Made by a program: the position numbers and the translations under genes | NCBI RefSeq assembly: GCF_003626575.1 | Contig: NZ_RBDY01000003.1 | Location: 372,001-436,000 of the forward strand | Direction: 5' to 3' | Source: Streptomyces radicis | Lineage (GTDB): Bacteria; Actinomycetota; Actinomycetes; Streptomycetales; Streptomycetaceae | DNA length: 64,000 bases | Part shown: positions 46,392 through 56,000 of the stretch, one piece after another | Layout: every line of letters starts with the position of its first letter | How positions within the stretch are numbered: position 1 is the stretch's first letter | Notes under the pieces: model-generated | Told to the model about the DNA's origin: nothing | What the model saw: the letters and a program-made list of their open reading frames with translations, nothing else | Database searches by the model: none

Positions 46392-49262
46392 TCAGCAGCG
46401 CGCGAGCGCCTCGGGCAGCTGGTCGCGGGAGGCGATGCCGAGCTTCCGGTAGACCTGGCTGAGGTGCCACTCCACCGTCTTCACCGTGACGAACAGGATG
46501 TTGGCGATCTCTCTGTTCCGCTTGCCGTCCGCCGCGAGCACCGAGACGCGCATCTCGCGCGGCGTGAGCCCGGGCATACCGGCGCGCGGGGTCTCCCGGA
46601 CGCGCACGCCCAGGCTCGCGAGCTTCCTGCGCGCCTCCCTGCTGGTCGCCAACGCGCCGATCCCGTCGGCGATCTCGTCGGCCGCGCGGAACCGCCGCCG
46701 CGCCTGGGTGGCGTAGCCCGCGTCCCGCAGCCTGGTGCCGAGCCGCACCAGCTCGTTGGCCTCGAGGCCCGGCGTGCCCGCCGCGGCGAGCATCGACACG
46801 GCCTCCTCGAGCGCCTCGATCGCCTGGGCCGCGGGGAGCGTACGCGCGTAGGCGCCGAGCGCCACCCCCGTGATGTGGTCGGCGCCGAACGCCCGCGCCG
46901 TGGCCAGGTGCGCGGCGCCCATGGACCGCGCCTCGTCGAACCGGCCGAGGTCGGCCAGGCCGTGCACGGCGCGCGGCGCGGGATTGAGCGCGCAGCAGCG
47001 CGCGCCCCACTCGTCGAGCAGCTCGCGCGTGCGCAGGAAGTCGGCCACGCCCGCCTCGGTGTCCCCCTGCGCGACGAAGAGGCGGCCACGGGCCACCATG
47101 AGCGGCAGGAACAGCGTCCGGCGCGGCATGTCGAGCGAGGCGGCGTGCCGTTGGTACGCCTCCGCGGCCGTGTCCACCTGGTTGCGCAGGACCAGCAGGT
47201 CGATCAGGGCGAGGATGGCGAAGGGCCGCCCCACCGAGAGGCGCCCGAGGTCGCCCGTCGTCCGCTCCAGGGTCGCGGTGGCGTCGGTGTCGGCCTCGGA
47301 GAGCATGCCCCGGTTGAGGTTGACATAGGCGCGCAGCGCCCTGAGGTCGTCGGACGCCTGGCTCGAACGCAGCACCTCCGCCTCGTGGATGGCGTTGTCC
47401 AGGATGCTGCCCGCCTCGGTGATCCGGCCGCAGCACAGCAGGCACATCGCGACGCACCAGGCCGCCTCGCCGCCGTCGTGCTCGTCGGTGACCGAGACTC
47501 CGGCGAGCAGCGCCTCGTCGCACAGCCGCAGGACGTGGGCGGCCGTCGCGCCGGTGATGAGCGCGGCGAGCGCCCGTCGGGCGCGCTCGCCGCTCCTGGA
47601 GGCGGGCCCCTGGCCCTCGAGCCGGGTGAACGCCTCCTGCGCGGGCGGCAGGATCTGCGACAGCTTCGTCATCTCGGAGCGCAGGCGGGGCACGAGCGAG
47701 CCGGGGCGCTCGCCGACCTCGCGGTGCGCGGCGTTGAGCACGCCCATCGCCTCCTCGTAGCGCGCGTGGGCGGTGAGCGCGCCGCTGAGGTTGAGGGCGA
47801 TGGAGGCCCGCTCGGCCGGGTCGTCGGCCAGGTCGAGGGCGTCTCTCAGGTGCTGGGTGGCCCGGGGGTCGCCGGTCCGCAGCTCGGCCTCGCCGAGCCC
47901 GGCGAGCAGGGAGCAACGCGCGTCATCGGACACCGTTTCGAGCAGGGCGCGGCGGTAGAGGGTGGCGGCGAGCGGGAAGTCGCCGTTCAGCAGGGAGCGT
48001 CGACCCGCGGCGATGAGGGTCTCGCCCACCCGGCTGTCCTTGGACGGGGGCGTGTGCAGCAGGTGGTCCGCGACCTGCTCGGCCGGGGCGCCGCCCGCGA
48101 TGAGCGTCTGGGCGGCGGAGTAGTGGGCGCGGTAGCGGAAGGTCTGGGGCAGGTGCTCGTAGACGGCGTTGCGGACGATGGGCGCGATGTACCGCAGCGG
48201 GGCGTCGGGCTCCACGAGGCCCGCGTCGACGAGGGCTTCGGCGGCCTCGGTGGCCTCGGCGAGGGTGAGCTCCGCGGTCTCGGCGAGCTGGGGAAGGTCC
48301 CCCGACGAGCCGAAGACGGCCAGGGTGCGGGCGAGCGCGAGGGCGCCGCGCGCGCCTGGCCCGGATATGTGCTCGATCCAGCCCTGGACGACGCGGGATA
48401 TCGTCCGGGGCCCGATGCGGGCGATGAGGTCGGGCCGGTCGACGCCGTCGGCCCCGGGCCGCGCCCTCAGCTCGTCGACCAGCTCGTTGAGGAAGAACGG
48501 ATTCCCGGCGGTGGCCTCGTAACAGGCCAGGACCGACTCGGCGTTGAGCGGAACGCTGAGCGCGGCGGACACGTACTCGCGGACGCCGTCCCTGCTGAGG
48601 GCGCCGATGTGCACTCTGTTCGGGGCGTGCGGGTCGAGGAGGGCGCGGGCGACGCCGCTCTCCCCGCCGCGGTGGGAGGGGACCGCCGCGGCGCACACGA
48701 GGATGCGGTAGGGGCCGAGCCTGCCGCGCAGGCTCTCGAGGAAGCGCAGCGACGGGGCGTCGACCCACTGGAGGTCGTCGAGCAGGACGAGCAGGGGCTT
48801 GCCCTCGGAGACGTTGACGAGCAGGTGACAGAGGCCGTCGACGATCGCCTCCTCCTGGGCGGCCTCCGTCTCGTGGGCGGGTCCCTCGTCGCCGTAGCCG
48901 AAGAGCGGGGCGGCGGAGGCGGCGGGGCCCGAGAGCGCGGCGTCGCGCCGGTCGGTGCCGACGCGGGCGAGCCACTGCTCGAAGAGCTGACGCACCACTC
49001 CGTGACGGAACGTCGACTCCAGCTGGTCACCACATGCCTGGAGCGTCGTGAAGCCTTCCGAGACGGCCTGCTCGCGAACGGCCTTGAGGAGTGAGGTCTT
49101 TCCCGTGCCGAATGTCCCTTCCACCAGGACGAGGCCGCCGCTTCCGTTCCGGCAGGCCCGCACCATCGCGCGGAGATAGGACAGCTGGGTGCGACGCTCC
49201 ACCGTGGGGCGGAAATCGGCCGGGGCCGTGGAATGCGGCCTCGGCGTCGCATAGGCGTACAT
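46392..49262 (-). CDS. LAL-type (large LuxR) regulator 1
   Basis: This 956-residue regulator has an N-terminal AAA-type ATPase domain (Walker A GTFGTGKTS at about residues 49-57, Walker B LLVLLDDLQWVD), a long helical TPR-like region, and a C-terminal LuxR helix-turn-helix (LTPREMRVSVLAADGKRN, then REIANILFVTVKTVEWHL). LAL proteins often activate polyketide clusters. The ATG at 49262 was chosen over one 27 nt upstream because GGGGGA precedes it; a run of seven T lies between that site and the ATG. It is paralogous to the next LAL gene and probably serves the PKS. Confidence 0.88.
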   Translation of the reverse strand: MYAYATPRPHSTAPADFRPTVERRTQLSYLRAMVRACRNGSGGLVLVEGTFGTGKTSLLKAVREQAVSEGFTTLQACGDQLESTFRHGVVRQLFEQWLARVGTDRRDAALSGPAASAAPLFGYGDEGPAHETEAAQEEAIVDGLCHLLVNVSEGKPLLVLLDDLQWVDAPSLRFLESLRGRLGPYRILVCAAAVPSHRGGESGVARALLDPHAPNRVHIGALSRDGVREYVSAALSVPLNAESVLACYEATAGNPFFLNELVDELRARPGADGVDRPDLIARIGPRTISRVVQGWIEHISGPGARGALALARTLAVFGSSGDLPQLAETAELTLAEATEAAEALVDAGLVEPDAPLRYIAPIVRNAVYEHLPQTFRYRAHYSAAQTLIAGGAPAEQVADHLLHTPPSKDSRVGETLIAAGRRSLLNGDFPLAATLYRRALLETVSDDARCSLLAGLGEAELRTGDPRATQHLRDALDLADDPAERASIALNLSGALTAHARYEEAMGVLNAAHREVGERPGSLVPRLRSEMTKLSQILPPAQEAFTRLEGQGPASRSGERARRALAALITGATAAHVLRLCDEALLAGVSVTDEHDGGEAAWCVAMCLLCCGRITEAGSILDNAIHEAEVLRSSQASDDLRALRAYVNLNRGMLSEADTDATATLERTTGDLGRLSVGRPFAILALIDLLVLRNQVDTAAEAYQRHAASLDMPRRTLFLPLMVARGRLFVAQGDTEAGVADFLRTRELLDEWGARCCALNPAPRAVHGLADLGRFDEARSMGAAHLATARAFGADHITGVALGAYARTLPAAQAIEALEEAVSMLAAAGTPGLEANELVRLGTRLRDAGYATQARRRFRAADEIADGIGALATSREARRKLASLGVRVRETPRAGMPGLTPREMRVSVLAADGKRNREIANILFVTVKTVEWHLSQVYRKLGIASRDQLPEALARC

Positions 49263-49483
49263 CAAAAAAAGTCCCCCATTTCCGGACAATCACGCACTTT
49301 TGAACCCTCGTCAGGCCCGGTCACAGATGGCCGGACAAGGGACTTCACAGCAGCGGATAACGCGATCCGGGATTGCCGGTCCGCGCGCCGCATTGGGCAG
49401 GTCACACCCAAGCGGTGATGTTCAAGACGCGGTCAAGACTAGCCCAACCCGCCTATTTCAGGAACGTGCGACTCACTTCGGCG

Positions 49484-49521
49484 GGTGGGCCCCGGCAATA
49501 TGCCGTGGCGGACGGCCCACC
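49484..49521 (-). terminator. Nested hairpin after the second LAL gene
   Basis: In the 326-bp LAL-LAL gap an 8-bp outer stem (GGTGGGCC/GGCCCACC) encloses a CGGCA-ATA-TGCCG hairpin, 67 nt beyond the upstream stop. The rest of 49263-49588 holds no gene and should carry the promoter of LAL 1. Confidence 0.55.
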
Positions 49522-49588
49522 GGGCCGAGGAGCGTCACAGAAACGTCTTGGCCAGTTCACGTGGAGGCAATCGCCTCGGCGATTCCGA

Positions 49589-52444
49589 TCACCCCGACTC
49601 GGCCGACTCTTTGGCGAGCACTTTCGCCAACTCCTCCCGCGAGCTTATGCCCAGCTTTCGGTAGACTCTGTTCAAGTGCCATTCCACGGTCTTGATCGTG
49701 ACAAAGAGCGTGTGGGCTATATCACGGTTTCGTTTCCCCTCCGATGCGAGCACGGCCACCCTCCGCTCCTGGTCCGTCAGACTGCACGCCCCTGTGGCGT
49801 CGGTGACGCGGACGCGGACCCCCATGGCCGAGAGCTCCGCCTTGGCCACCTTCATCGGGCCCCAGGCGCCGCACCCCTGCGCCGCCTTCATCCCGGTGGT
49901 CAGCCGCTGCCTGGCCTGGGTCAGCAGGCCCTGGCGGCGCAGCGCGGTGCCGAGCTCGATGAGCGCGACGGCGTGTTCGAGGCGCGCGTCGCTGCGCGCC
50001 AGGATGTCGACCGCCTCCTCGAGCCGGTCGATGCCCTCGCCCTCGGGCGCGGCGGCGGCCGAGGCGCGCAGCACGGCGGCCACGACGCGGGGCGCCCCGA
50101 ACGCCCGCGCCGTCGGCACCCATTGCTCGCTCTCGAACGCCGCCTCCTCCGCCCGGCCCGCGCGGACCTTGGCGATCGCCGCCTCGGCCGCGGGCAGCAG
50201 GGTGGGGTTGTCCAGGTGCCACTCCTCCATCACCCGGCACGCGCTGAGGATCTCCTCGATGCCCGCGTCCAGCTGCCCCGAGGCGATGCGCAGCCGCCCC
50301 CTGGCGAACATGATCGAGGTGTGCAGGATGGGCCAACGCAGCAGCGCGCCCCGGTCGTAGCGCTGGAGCACGGCCTCGGCGGCGGCGAACTCGTGGCGGG
50401 CGGTGAGGACTTCGGTCATGGCCGCCACGGCGTACGCGATGGCCGAGCCGGCCACCCGTCTGGTCCTGTCGAGGACCTTCTGCGCGTCGTTCCGCGCCTC
50501 GTCGAGCCGCCCGCGCCGGCAACGGACCCAGGCCCGCAGCGAGTAGGCGGCGTCGATGGCCAGCGCCATGCCGCGCTGCTGGGCCGCCTCGACGATGAGC
50601 GTGAGCAGGCGCTCGGCGTCGGCGAGCCGGTCGCAGTAGGCGAGGGCGAGGGCGGTCAGGCACCACGAGTGGGCGCCCAGGTCGTGCTCGGGAAGGGCGA
50701 TCCCGTCCCCCGGGATGGTCCTGACGACGTCCTCGGCCAGGGCGACGACCACGGCGGCGGGCTCCCCGCGCCGCAGCGCCTCGACGGCCCGCTCGGCGGT
50801 GAGCATGGGCCGCAGCCCGGGGTTGGCCGCGAGACCGGCCTCGAGACGCCGCAGCCGCCGGGAGGCGGCCGGTCTCAGCTCGGCGGCGCGGTGGGCGGTG
50901 CTGAGCAGGGCGATGTCGAGCATCGTGCACTCCCCCTCGCCCGTGGGGCCGCTCTCCTCGCGCAGCTCCTCGAGCAGGGCGGTCGCCCGCTCGTGGCGGC
51001 ACTCGAGGACCAGGGCCATGAACAGGTCGAGGCCGATGCGCGCCCGTTCGTCGGGGTCGGTGCTCAGGCGTAAGGCCCGGGAGAGGTGCTCCTGGGCCTC
51101 GGACCTGTGGACGCGCAGCTCGGCCCTGCCCAGGTCGATGAGCAGCTGCCGCAACTCCTCGTGCCCCGGCGGCTCCTGGAGCGCGCGGCTCAGATAGGCC
51201 ACGGCCGCGGCGTCGTCGCCGTCGGCGGCCGACTTGGCCGCCGCCTCGCGCAGCACGGCGACGGCCTCCTCGCTCCCCGCGGTGGGGGCGCGCACCAGGT
51301 GGTCGGCGATCTCCTGGGCCGGGGCGGCCGCCGCGACCAGCACCTCGGCGGCCCTGGCGTGGGCGGCGCGGCGGACGCTGACCGCAAGGTTCCGGTAGAC
51401 GGCGGTGCGGACGATGGGGTGGATGAAACGCGGCGGGGTCTGCGGGTGGAGCAGGCCGATGTCCGCCAGCACGCCCAACGCCTCGGCGGCCGTGGGCTGG
51501 TCGAGCCCCGACACGTCGATGGCGTACATCAGGTCGGCCTCGGTGCCGAGCACGGCCATCGCCTCGATGAGCCGCACGGCCGACGGCGGCAGGGGCGCGA
51601 GCCTGCGCAGCACGTGGTGCACGACCTTGGAGGGGGCCAGGTCGAAGACCCGCGCGGGGGCGATGTCCTCCTTGTGCCCGACCTGGGCGAGCTCGCCGAG
51701 CAGCTCGTTGAGGAAGAACGGGATCCCGCCGGTGGCCCGGTGGCACGCGGTGGCGAGCGTGCCGCCGCGCTCCTCGCCGAGCGCGCGGGTCACGTGCTCC
51801 CACACGCCCTCCTCGCTCAGCGGGTCGAGCCGCAGGAGCTGGGCGGAGGGGCGGGAGACGATGGCCCGGGTGATCTCGGCCTGGTGGCCGCTCTCGGCCG
51901 GGTCGGTGGTCATCGCGAGCAGGATGCGCCGGTCGGCGAGCCGGGCCGCGAGGTAGTGGAGGAAGCGCAGCGACGGGGTGTCGATCCACCCGCTGTCGTC
52001 GAGCAGGAGCGCCACGGGGCGGTACTCGGCGATGTGGACGCACATCCAGTACAGGCCGTAGAGAAGGCTGTGATGGCGCTGGTCCTCGGAAGCGGACGAT
52101 CCGTTTCCGCCGAAGTCGAACAACGGGGCGGCGAACGCCGCGGGGCCGCGCAGCACGCGGCGGCGCACTTCGGGCGTCGCGGAGTTCAGCCAGTTGTCGA
52201 AGAGTTGATGGACGGCGCCGTACGGGAATCCGCTCTCGTATTCGTTGCTCTGGGCGTGGAGGACGAAGAACTCGTTCTCCGTCGCGCGGTCAAGCAGGGT
52301 CGCGAGGAGCGAGGATTTCCCGAGTCCTGGGGCGCCCTCTATGACGAGGAGCTGACCTTCTCCGTCCCGGCACGCCTTCACCGCTCCGTCAATGGCATTC
52401 AGTTCGTGGTCGCGCTCGGTCATCAGGCTGCTTGACATCTGCAT
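49589..52444 (-). CDS. LAL-type (large LuxR) regulator 2, with a TTA codon
   Basis: This 951-residue regulator has Walker A GAPGLGKSS (residues 37-45), a Walker B LLLDDSGWID with Ser in place of the more usual residue, a TPR-like middle and a C-terminal LuxR helix-turn-helix (EGKRNRDIAHTLFVTIKTVE) very similar to that of LAL 1. Leu458 is encoded by TTA (51071-51073), so translation should need the bldA tRNA. The ATG at 52444 has GGAG 6 nt upstream. It lies just downstream of the terminal PKS gene, separated by a strong terminator, so it has its own promoter. Confidence 0.88.
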   Translation of the reverse strand: MQMSSSLMTERDHELNAIDGAVKACRDGEGQLLVIEGAPGLGKSSLLATLLDRATENEFFVLHAQSNEYESGFPYGAVHQLFDNWLNSATPEVRRRVLRGPAAFAAPLFDFGGNGSSASEDQRHHSLLYGLYWMCVHIAEYRPVALLLDDSGWIDTPSLRFLHYLAARLADRRILLAMTTDPAESGHQAEITRAIVSRPSAQLLRLDPLSEEGVWEHVTRALGEERGGTLATACHRATGGIPFFLNELLGELAQVGHKEDIAPARVFDLAPSKVVHHVLRRLAPLPPSAVRLIEAMAVLGTEADLMYAIDVSGLDQPTAAEALGVLADIGLLHPQTPPRFIHPIVRTAVYRNLAVSVRRAAHARAAEVLVAAAAPAQEIADHLVRAPTAGSEEAVAVLREAAAKSAADGDDAAAVAYLSRALQEPPGHEELRQLLIDLGRAELRVHRSEAQEHLSRALRLSTDPDERARIGLDLFMALVLECRHERATALLEELREESGPTGEGECTMLDIALLSTAHRAAELRPAASRRLRRLEAGLAANPGLRPMLTAERAVEALRRGEPAAVVVALAEDVVRTIPGDGIALPEHDLGAHSWCLTALALAYCDRLADAERLLTLIVEAAQQRGMALAIDAAYSLRAWVRCRRGRLDEARNDAQKVLDRTRRVAGSAIAYAVAAMTEVLTARHEFAAAEAVLQRYDRGALLRWPILHTSIMFARGRLRIASGQLDAGIEEILSACRVMEEWHLDNPTLLPAAEAAIAKVRAGRAEEAAFESEQWVPTARAFGAPRVVAAVLRASAAAAPEGEGIDRLEEAVDILARSDARLEHAVALIELGTALRRQGLLTQARQRLTTGMKAAQGCGAWGPMKVAKAELSAMGVRVRVTDATGACSLTDQERRVAVLASEGKRNRDIAHTLFVTIKTVEWHLNRVYRKLGISSREELAKVLAKESAESG
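51071..51073 (-). promoter_or_regulatory. In-frame TTA codon (bldA control point)
   Basis: This reads TTA on the minus strand within GCC-TTA-CGC-CTG-AGC, giving Leu458 of LAL 2. It is the only in-frame TTA I noticed in the genes of the window. Confidence 0.85.
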
Positions 52445-52522
52445 GCCACACTCCGCTCCCCGTCACCTTGCCCAAGGTTAAAAGATCCGTTGGTTGGATG
52501 CTGGCAGATTCCGCAAACGGAA

Positions 52523-52559
52523 GGCTGTGCCCGTGCGAACGGCGGCCACGGGCACAGCC
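52523..52559 (-). terminator. Terminator of the terminal PKS gene
   Basis: A 13-bp perfect stem (GGCTGTGCCCGTG/CACGGGCACAGCC) with an 11-nt loop lies 45 nt after the PKS stop. It separates the PKS from LAL 2, whose promoter must lie between 52445 and 52522. Confidence 0.85.
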
Positions 52560-52604
52560 GGTGGCGACGCGGACCACGGGCCGCGCGGCGCCTGACGCCG
52601 GACG

Positions 52605-53006
52605 TCAGTCCTTCACGGGGCGCATGTCGCTCAACCCCCAGAAGACCTGGAGGCTTTCGATGAGCCCCTCGGCGTTGACCGAGAAGACGTCGAGGGCCCG
52701 CACCTCCACGCGGGCGCCGCTGCGCGGCTCGAGGGGGTTGAGCGACGTGGCGGCCGCGGGGATCGCGATCTGTTTGCCGTCCATCGCCGCGGACGGGTCG
52801 CCGACCTCGTGGACGGTGAGGTCGTGGGCGAGGACGTTCTCGTAGTACTTGCGCACCGCGGCGGGCCCGCTGTGCGGGTCGTGCCCGACGGGGTCCTGCA
52901 CGACGGCGTCGTCCGAGAAGAGCGCCACGATGTCGTCGAGCTTCCCCGCGTTGAGCGTCTCGAAGTAGTGCAGCACGATGTCCTTGCGCTTCTGCTCGTC
53001 GAGCAT
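52605..53006 (-). other. Ketosteroid-isomerase-like domain with internal Shine-Dalgarno and ATG
   Basis: The last 133 residues match ketosteroid isomerase (NTF2/SnoaL fold). The motifs HYFETLNAGKLDDIVALF, VVQDPVG and VRALDVFSV align with bacterial KSI around catalytic Tyr16, Asp40 and Asp103, here Tyr2374, Asp2398 and Asp2466 of the fusion. Codon 2361 is ATG, and a perfect AGGAGG stands 6 nt before it (53013-53018). That site encodes Arg-Arg of the fusion. The domain may therefore also be made as a free protein. Confidence 0.8.
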
Positions 53007-56000
53007 CAACTTCCTCCTGGTGACTTCGGAAGGGAACGCGGCCAGGTGCAGGTAGTCACGCCCGTCGTACGGGGGCGTGATCTCGCCCAGCCAGTAGCGC
53101 CCACGCTGGAACGCGTAGGTCGGCAGGTCCACGCGCCTGGCGCCCGTCCCGGCCAGGACGGCGCCCCAGTCGGCGGACGCGCCGCGCACATACGGCGCGG
53201 CCAGCGCGGCGAGCGCCGCGGCCACCGTGGTGGCGGTCAGCGTGATCGTGCCGGGGGCCTGGCTCGTGGGCGCCTCGGGGCGGGCCAGCCAGTGCGCGGG
53301 GTCGGTCAGCCGCTCCGCGCCGACCGCCTCGCCGGTGCCCGCCTCCCGCAGCGGCCTGCCGCCGGTGAAGGTCACCCGGGCGAGCGCGGCGCGCAGCTCG
53401 GGCTCGGCACCGTCCGGCCCGGCGTGCGCGGCGGCCAGCAGCGCCGCGGCGTCCTCGAGGGACAGGCGGCCCGCGGCGTGCGCGGCGGCCAGCGCCCCCG
53501 CGCCGTGGAACAGGTACTCCTCGGCCTCGGCGCCCCAGCTCTCGTAGAGCCGCGTCAGCGCCACCTCGCGCGCGAACGCGTCGGCCTGCGGCGTCGGGGC
53601 GGGCAGCCGCACGTCGAGGTGCGCGCGGACGGTGTCCCACGCCTCGGCGAACGGCGGGAACGCCTTGTACAGCGCGTCGGTCGAGCCGCCGGGGGCGCCG
53701 GTGAAGAGCAGCGCCGTGCGGACCCTGCCGGTGGAGGGCTCGGGGCAGGTGAGGACGTGGGCGGCGGGCTCGTCCCGTTCCCACTCCCCCTCCAACACGG
53801 CGAGCGCGTCGAGGAGTTCGGCGCGGTCGGCGGCGGTGATCAGCGCGCGGTGCTCGAACGTGGCGCGCCCCGTGGCCAGGGAGTGGGCGATGTCGGCCTG
53901 GGCGAGCTCGGGGTGCGCGGCCAGGTGCTCGCGCAGCCGCCCCGCCTGGGCGCGCAGCCCCGCCGCGGAGCGGGCGGAGAGCGGGAAGGGCAGGGTGTCG
54001 CCCGCGTGCGCGGCGGCCACGGGCTCGCCCGAAGGCCCGGCGCCGAAGGGCGGTTCGCCCGGGGGCTCCTCCAGGATGAGGTGCACCTGAGTGCCGCTCG
54101 CGCCGAACGACGAGACGCCCGCCCTGCGCGGCGCGGCGCCCCGCTCCCAGGGCTCGTGCTCGGTGACGAGCCGCACGGTGCCTTGCGACCAGTCGACCTG
54201 GGAGACGGGCGTCGAGGTGTGCAGCATGGCGGGCAGCAGCCCGTGCCGCATCGACAGGATGGTCTTGATGACGCCCACGACGCCCGACGCGTTCTGCGGG
54301 TGGCCGATGTGGGACTTGGCGGTGCTCAGGCGCAGCGGCCCGTCGGCGGGGCGGCCCCTGCCGTAGGTGGCCTGGAGCGCCTCGACCTCGACGGCGTCGC
54401 CGAGCTGGGTGCCGGTGCCATGGCCCTCGACGGCGTGGATCTGGTCGCCGGTCAGGCCCGCCTCGGCCAGCACCCGCTGGATGAGCTGCTGTTGCGACTT
54501 GGCGTTGGGCGCGGTGAGGCCGTTGCTCGTGCCCTTGTGGTTGATGGCCGAGCCGCGGATGACGGCGAGCACCGGGTGGCCGAGGCGGCGGGCGCGGGAG
54601 AGGCGTTCGACGGCGACCATGCTGGCGCCCTCGCCCCAGCCAGGCCCGTCGGCGTTGTCGTCGTACGGCTTGCAGCGGCCGTCGGCGGCCGAGCCGCCGG
54701 TGAGCTGGTGCCACGCGAACGGCTGGGCGAGCACCGCGATGCCGCCCGCGAGCGCCACCGAGCACTCGCCGCGCAGCACGGCCTGGGTGGCCAGGTGCAG
54801 CGAGACGGCGGACGACGAACAGCCGGTGTCGATCGTGACGGTGGGCCCGTTGAGGTCGAGCGCGTAGGCGAGGCGCCCCGAGGCGAACGCGGGGGCCCCG
54901 CTGGCGCCCAGGTAGGGCTCGCTGGCCTCGGGGACCCTGGAGGGGACGAAGCCCTGGTAGCCGATGCCGGTGTAGACGCCGACCTCCTCGTCGGCGAGGG
55001 CGCGCGGGTCGATGCCCGCCCGTTCGAACGCCTCCCACGCGACCTCGAGCAGGATGCGCTGCTGGGGGTCCATCACGACGGCCTCGTCCGGGCTGATGCC
55101 GAAGAACGCGGGGTCGAACTCCGTGATGCCGCCGATGAGTCCGGCCTCGTGGATGCGGCGGACCGCGTTGCCCATCGGGAGGTCGTCCTCGTCGTCCGGC
55201 AGGTTGTCCCAGCCGCGGTCGGCGGGCGGGGGGCCCACCAGGTCGCGGCCCTCGACGAGCGCGTCCCAGAACTGCTCGGGGCTCTCCACGCCCCCGGCGA
55301 GGCGGCAGCTCATGCCGACGATCACCACGGGGTCGTCCTCGGGCGTGACGGCGGCGGGCGCGCGTTCCGCGGCGGGCGAGGCGGCGTCGGCGCCGTGCGG
55401 CCCGCCGAGGAGCTCGCCGCGCAGGAAGGCGGCGAGCGACGCGGGGTTGGGGTGGTCGAAGACGAGCGAGGCGGGGAGCGCGAGCCCGGTGGCCTCGGCG
55501 AGCCTGCGGCGCAGGTCGGTGATGGTGAGCGAGTCGAACCCGAGGTCGCGGAACAGCCGGTGGGGGCCGATCTCCTCGGGCGAGGTGTGCCCGAGGACGG
55601 CGGCGGCCTCGGCGGCGACCAGGTCGATCAGGATCGACTCCTGACCCGCGGGCGACGCGCCCGTCAGGCGGGAGACCAGCGCGGACGGCGCCTCGCCCGA
55701 CTCGGGCTCGGGCGCGGGCCTTTCGGCGGCCTCGGCCTCCGCGCGCCGGATCGCGGGCAGGTCGGACAGCAGCGGGCTGGGGCGTTCGGCGGTGAAGCTG
55801 GCGGCGAACAGCGGCCAGTCGACCCGCGTCACGGCGACGGACGTCTCGTCGTGCCGCACGGCCTGCGCCATCGCCTCGTTGGCGACGCGCGGGTCCATCT
55901 CGAGCACGCCGCGGCGGCGCATGTGCGCGGTGAACGCCTCGTCATAGGCGATGCCTTCGCCGCCCCACACGCCCCACGCGACGCATGTCGCGCGCAGGCC

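Noticed and set aside
53100..53760. The second AT of the terminal PKS as an active acyltransferase
   Set aside because: The GHSxG serine is replaced (FHGAG), the FPGQG opening is changed and the segment holding the HAFH/YASH motif is missing.
54770..54850. The second KS of the terminal PKS as a KSQ loading domain
   Set aside because: The active-site residue is Cys (GCSSS), not Gln, and the domain is at the C-terminal end of the assembly line.
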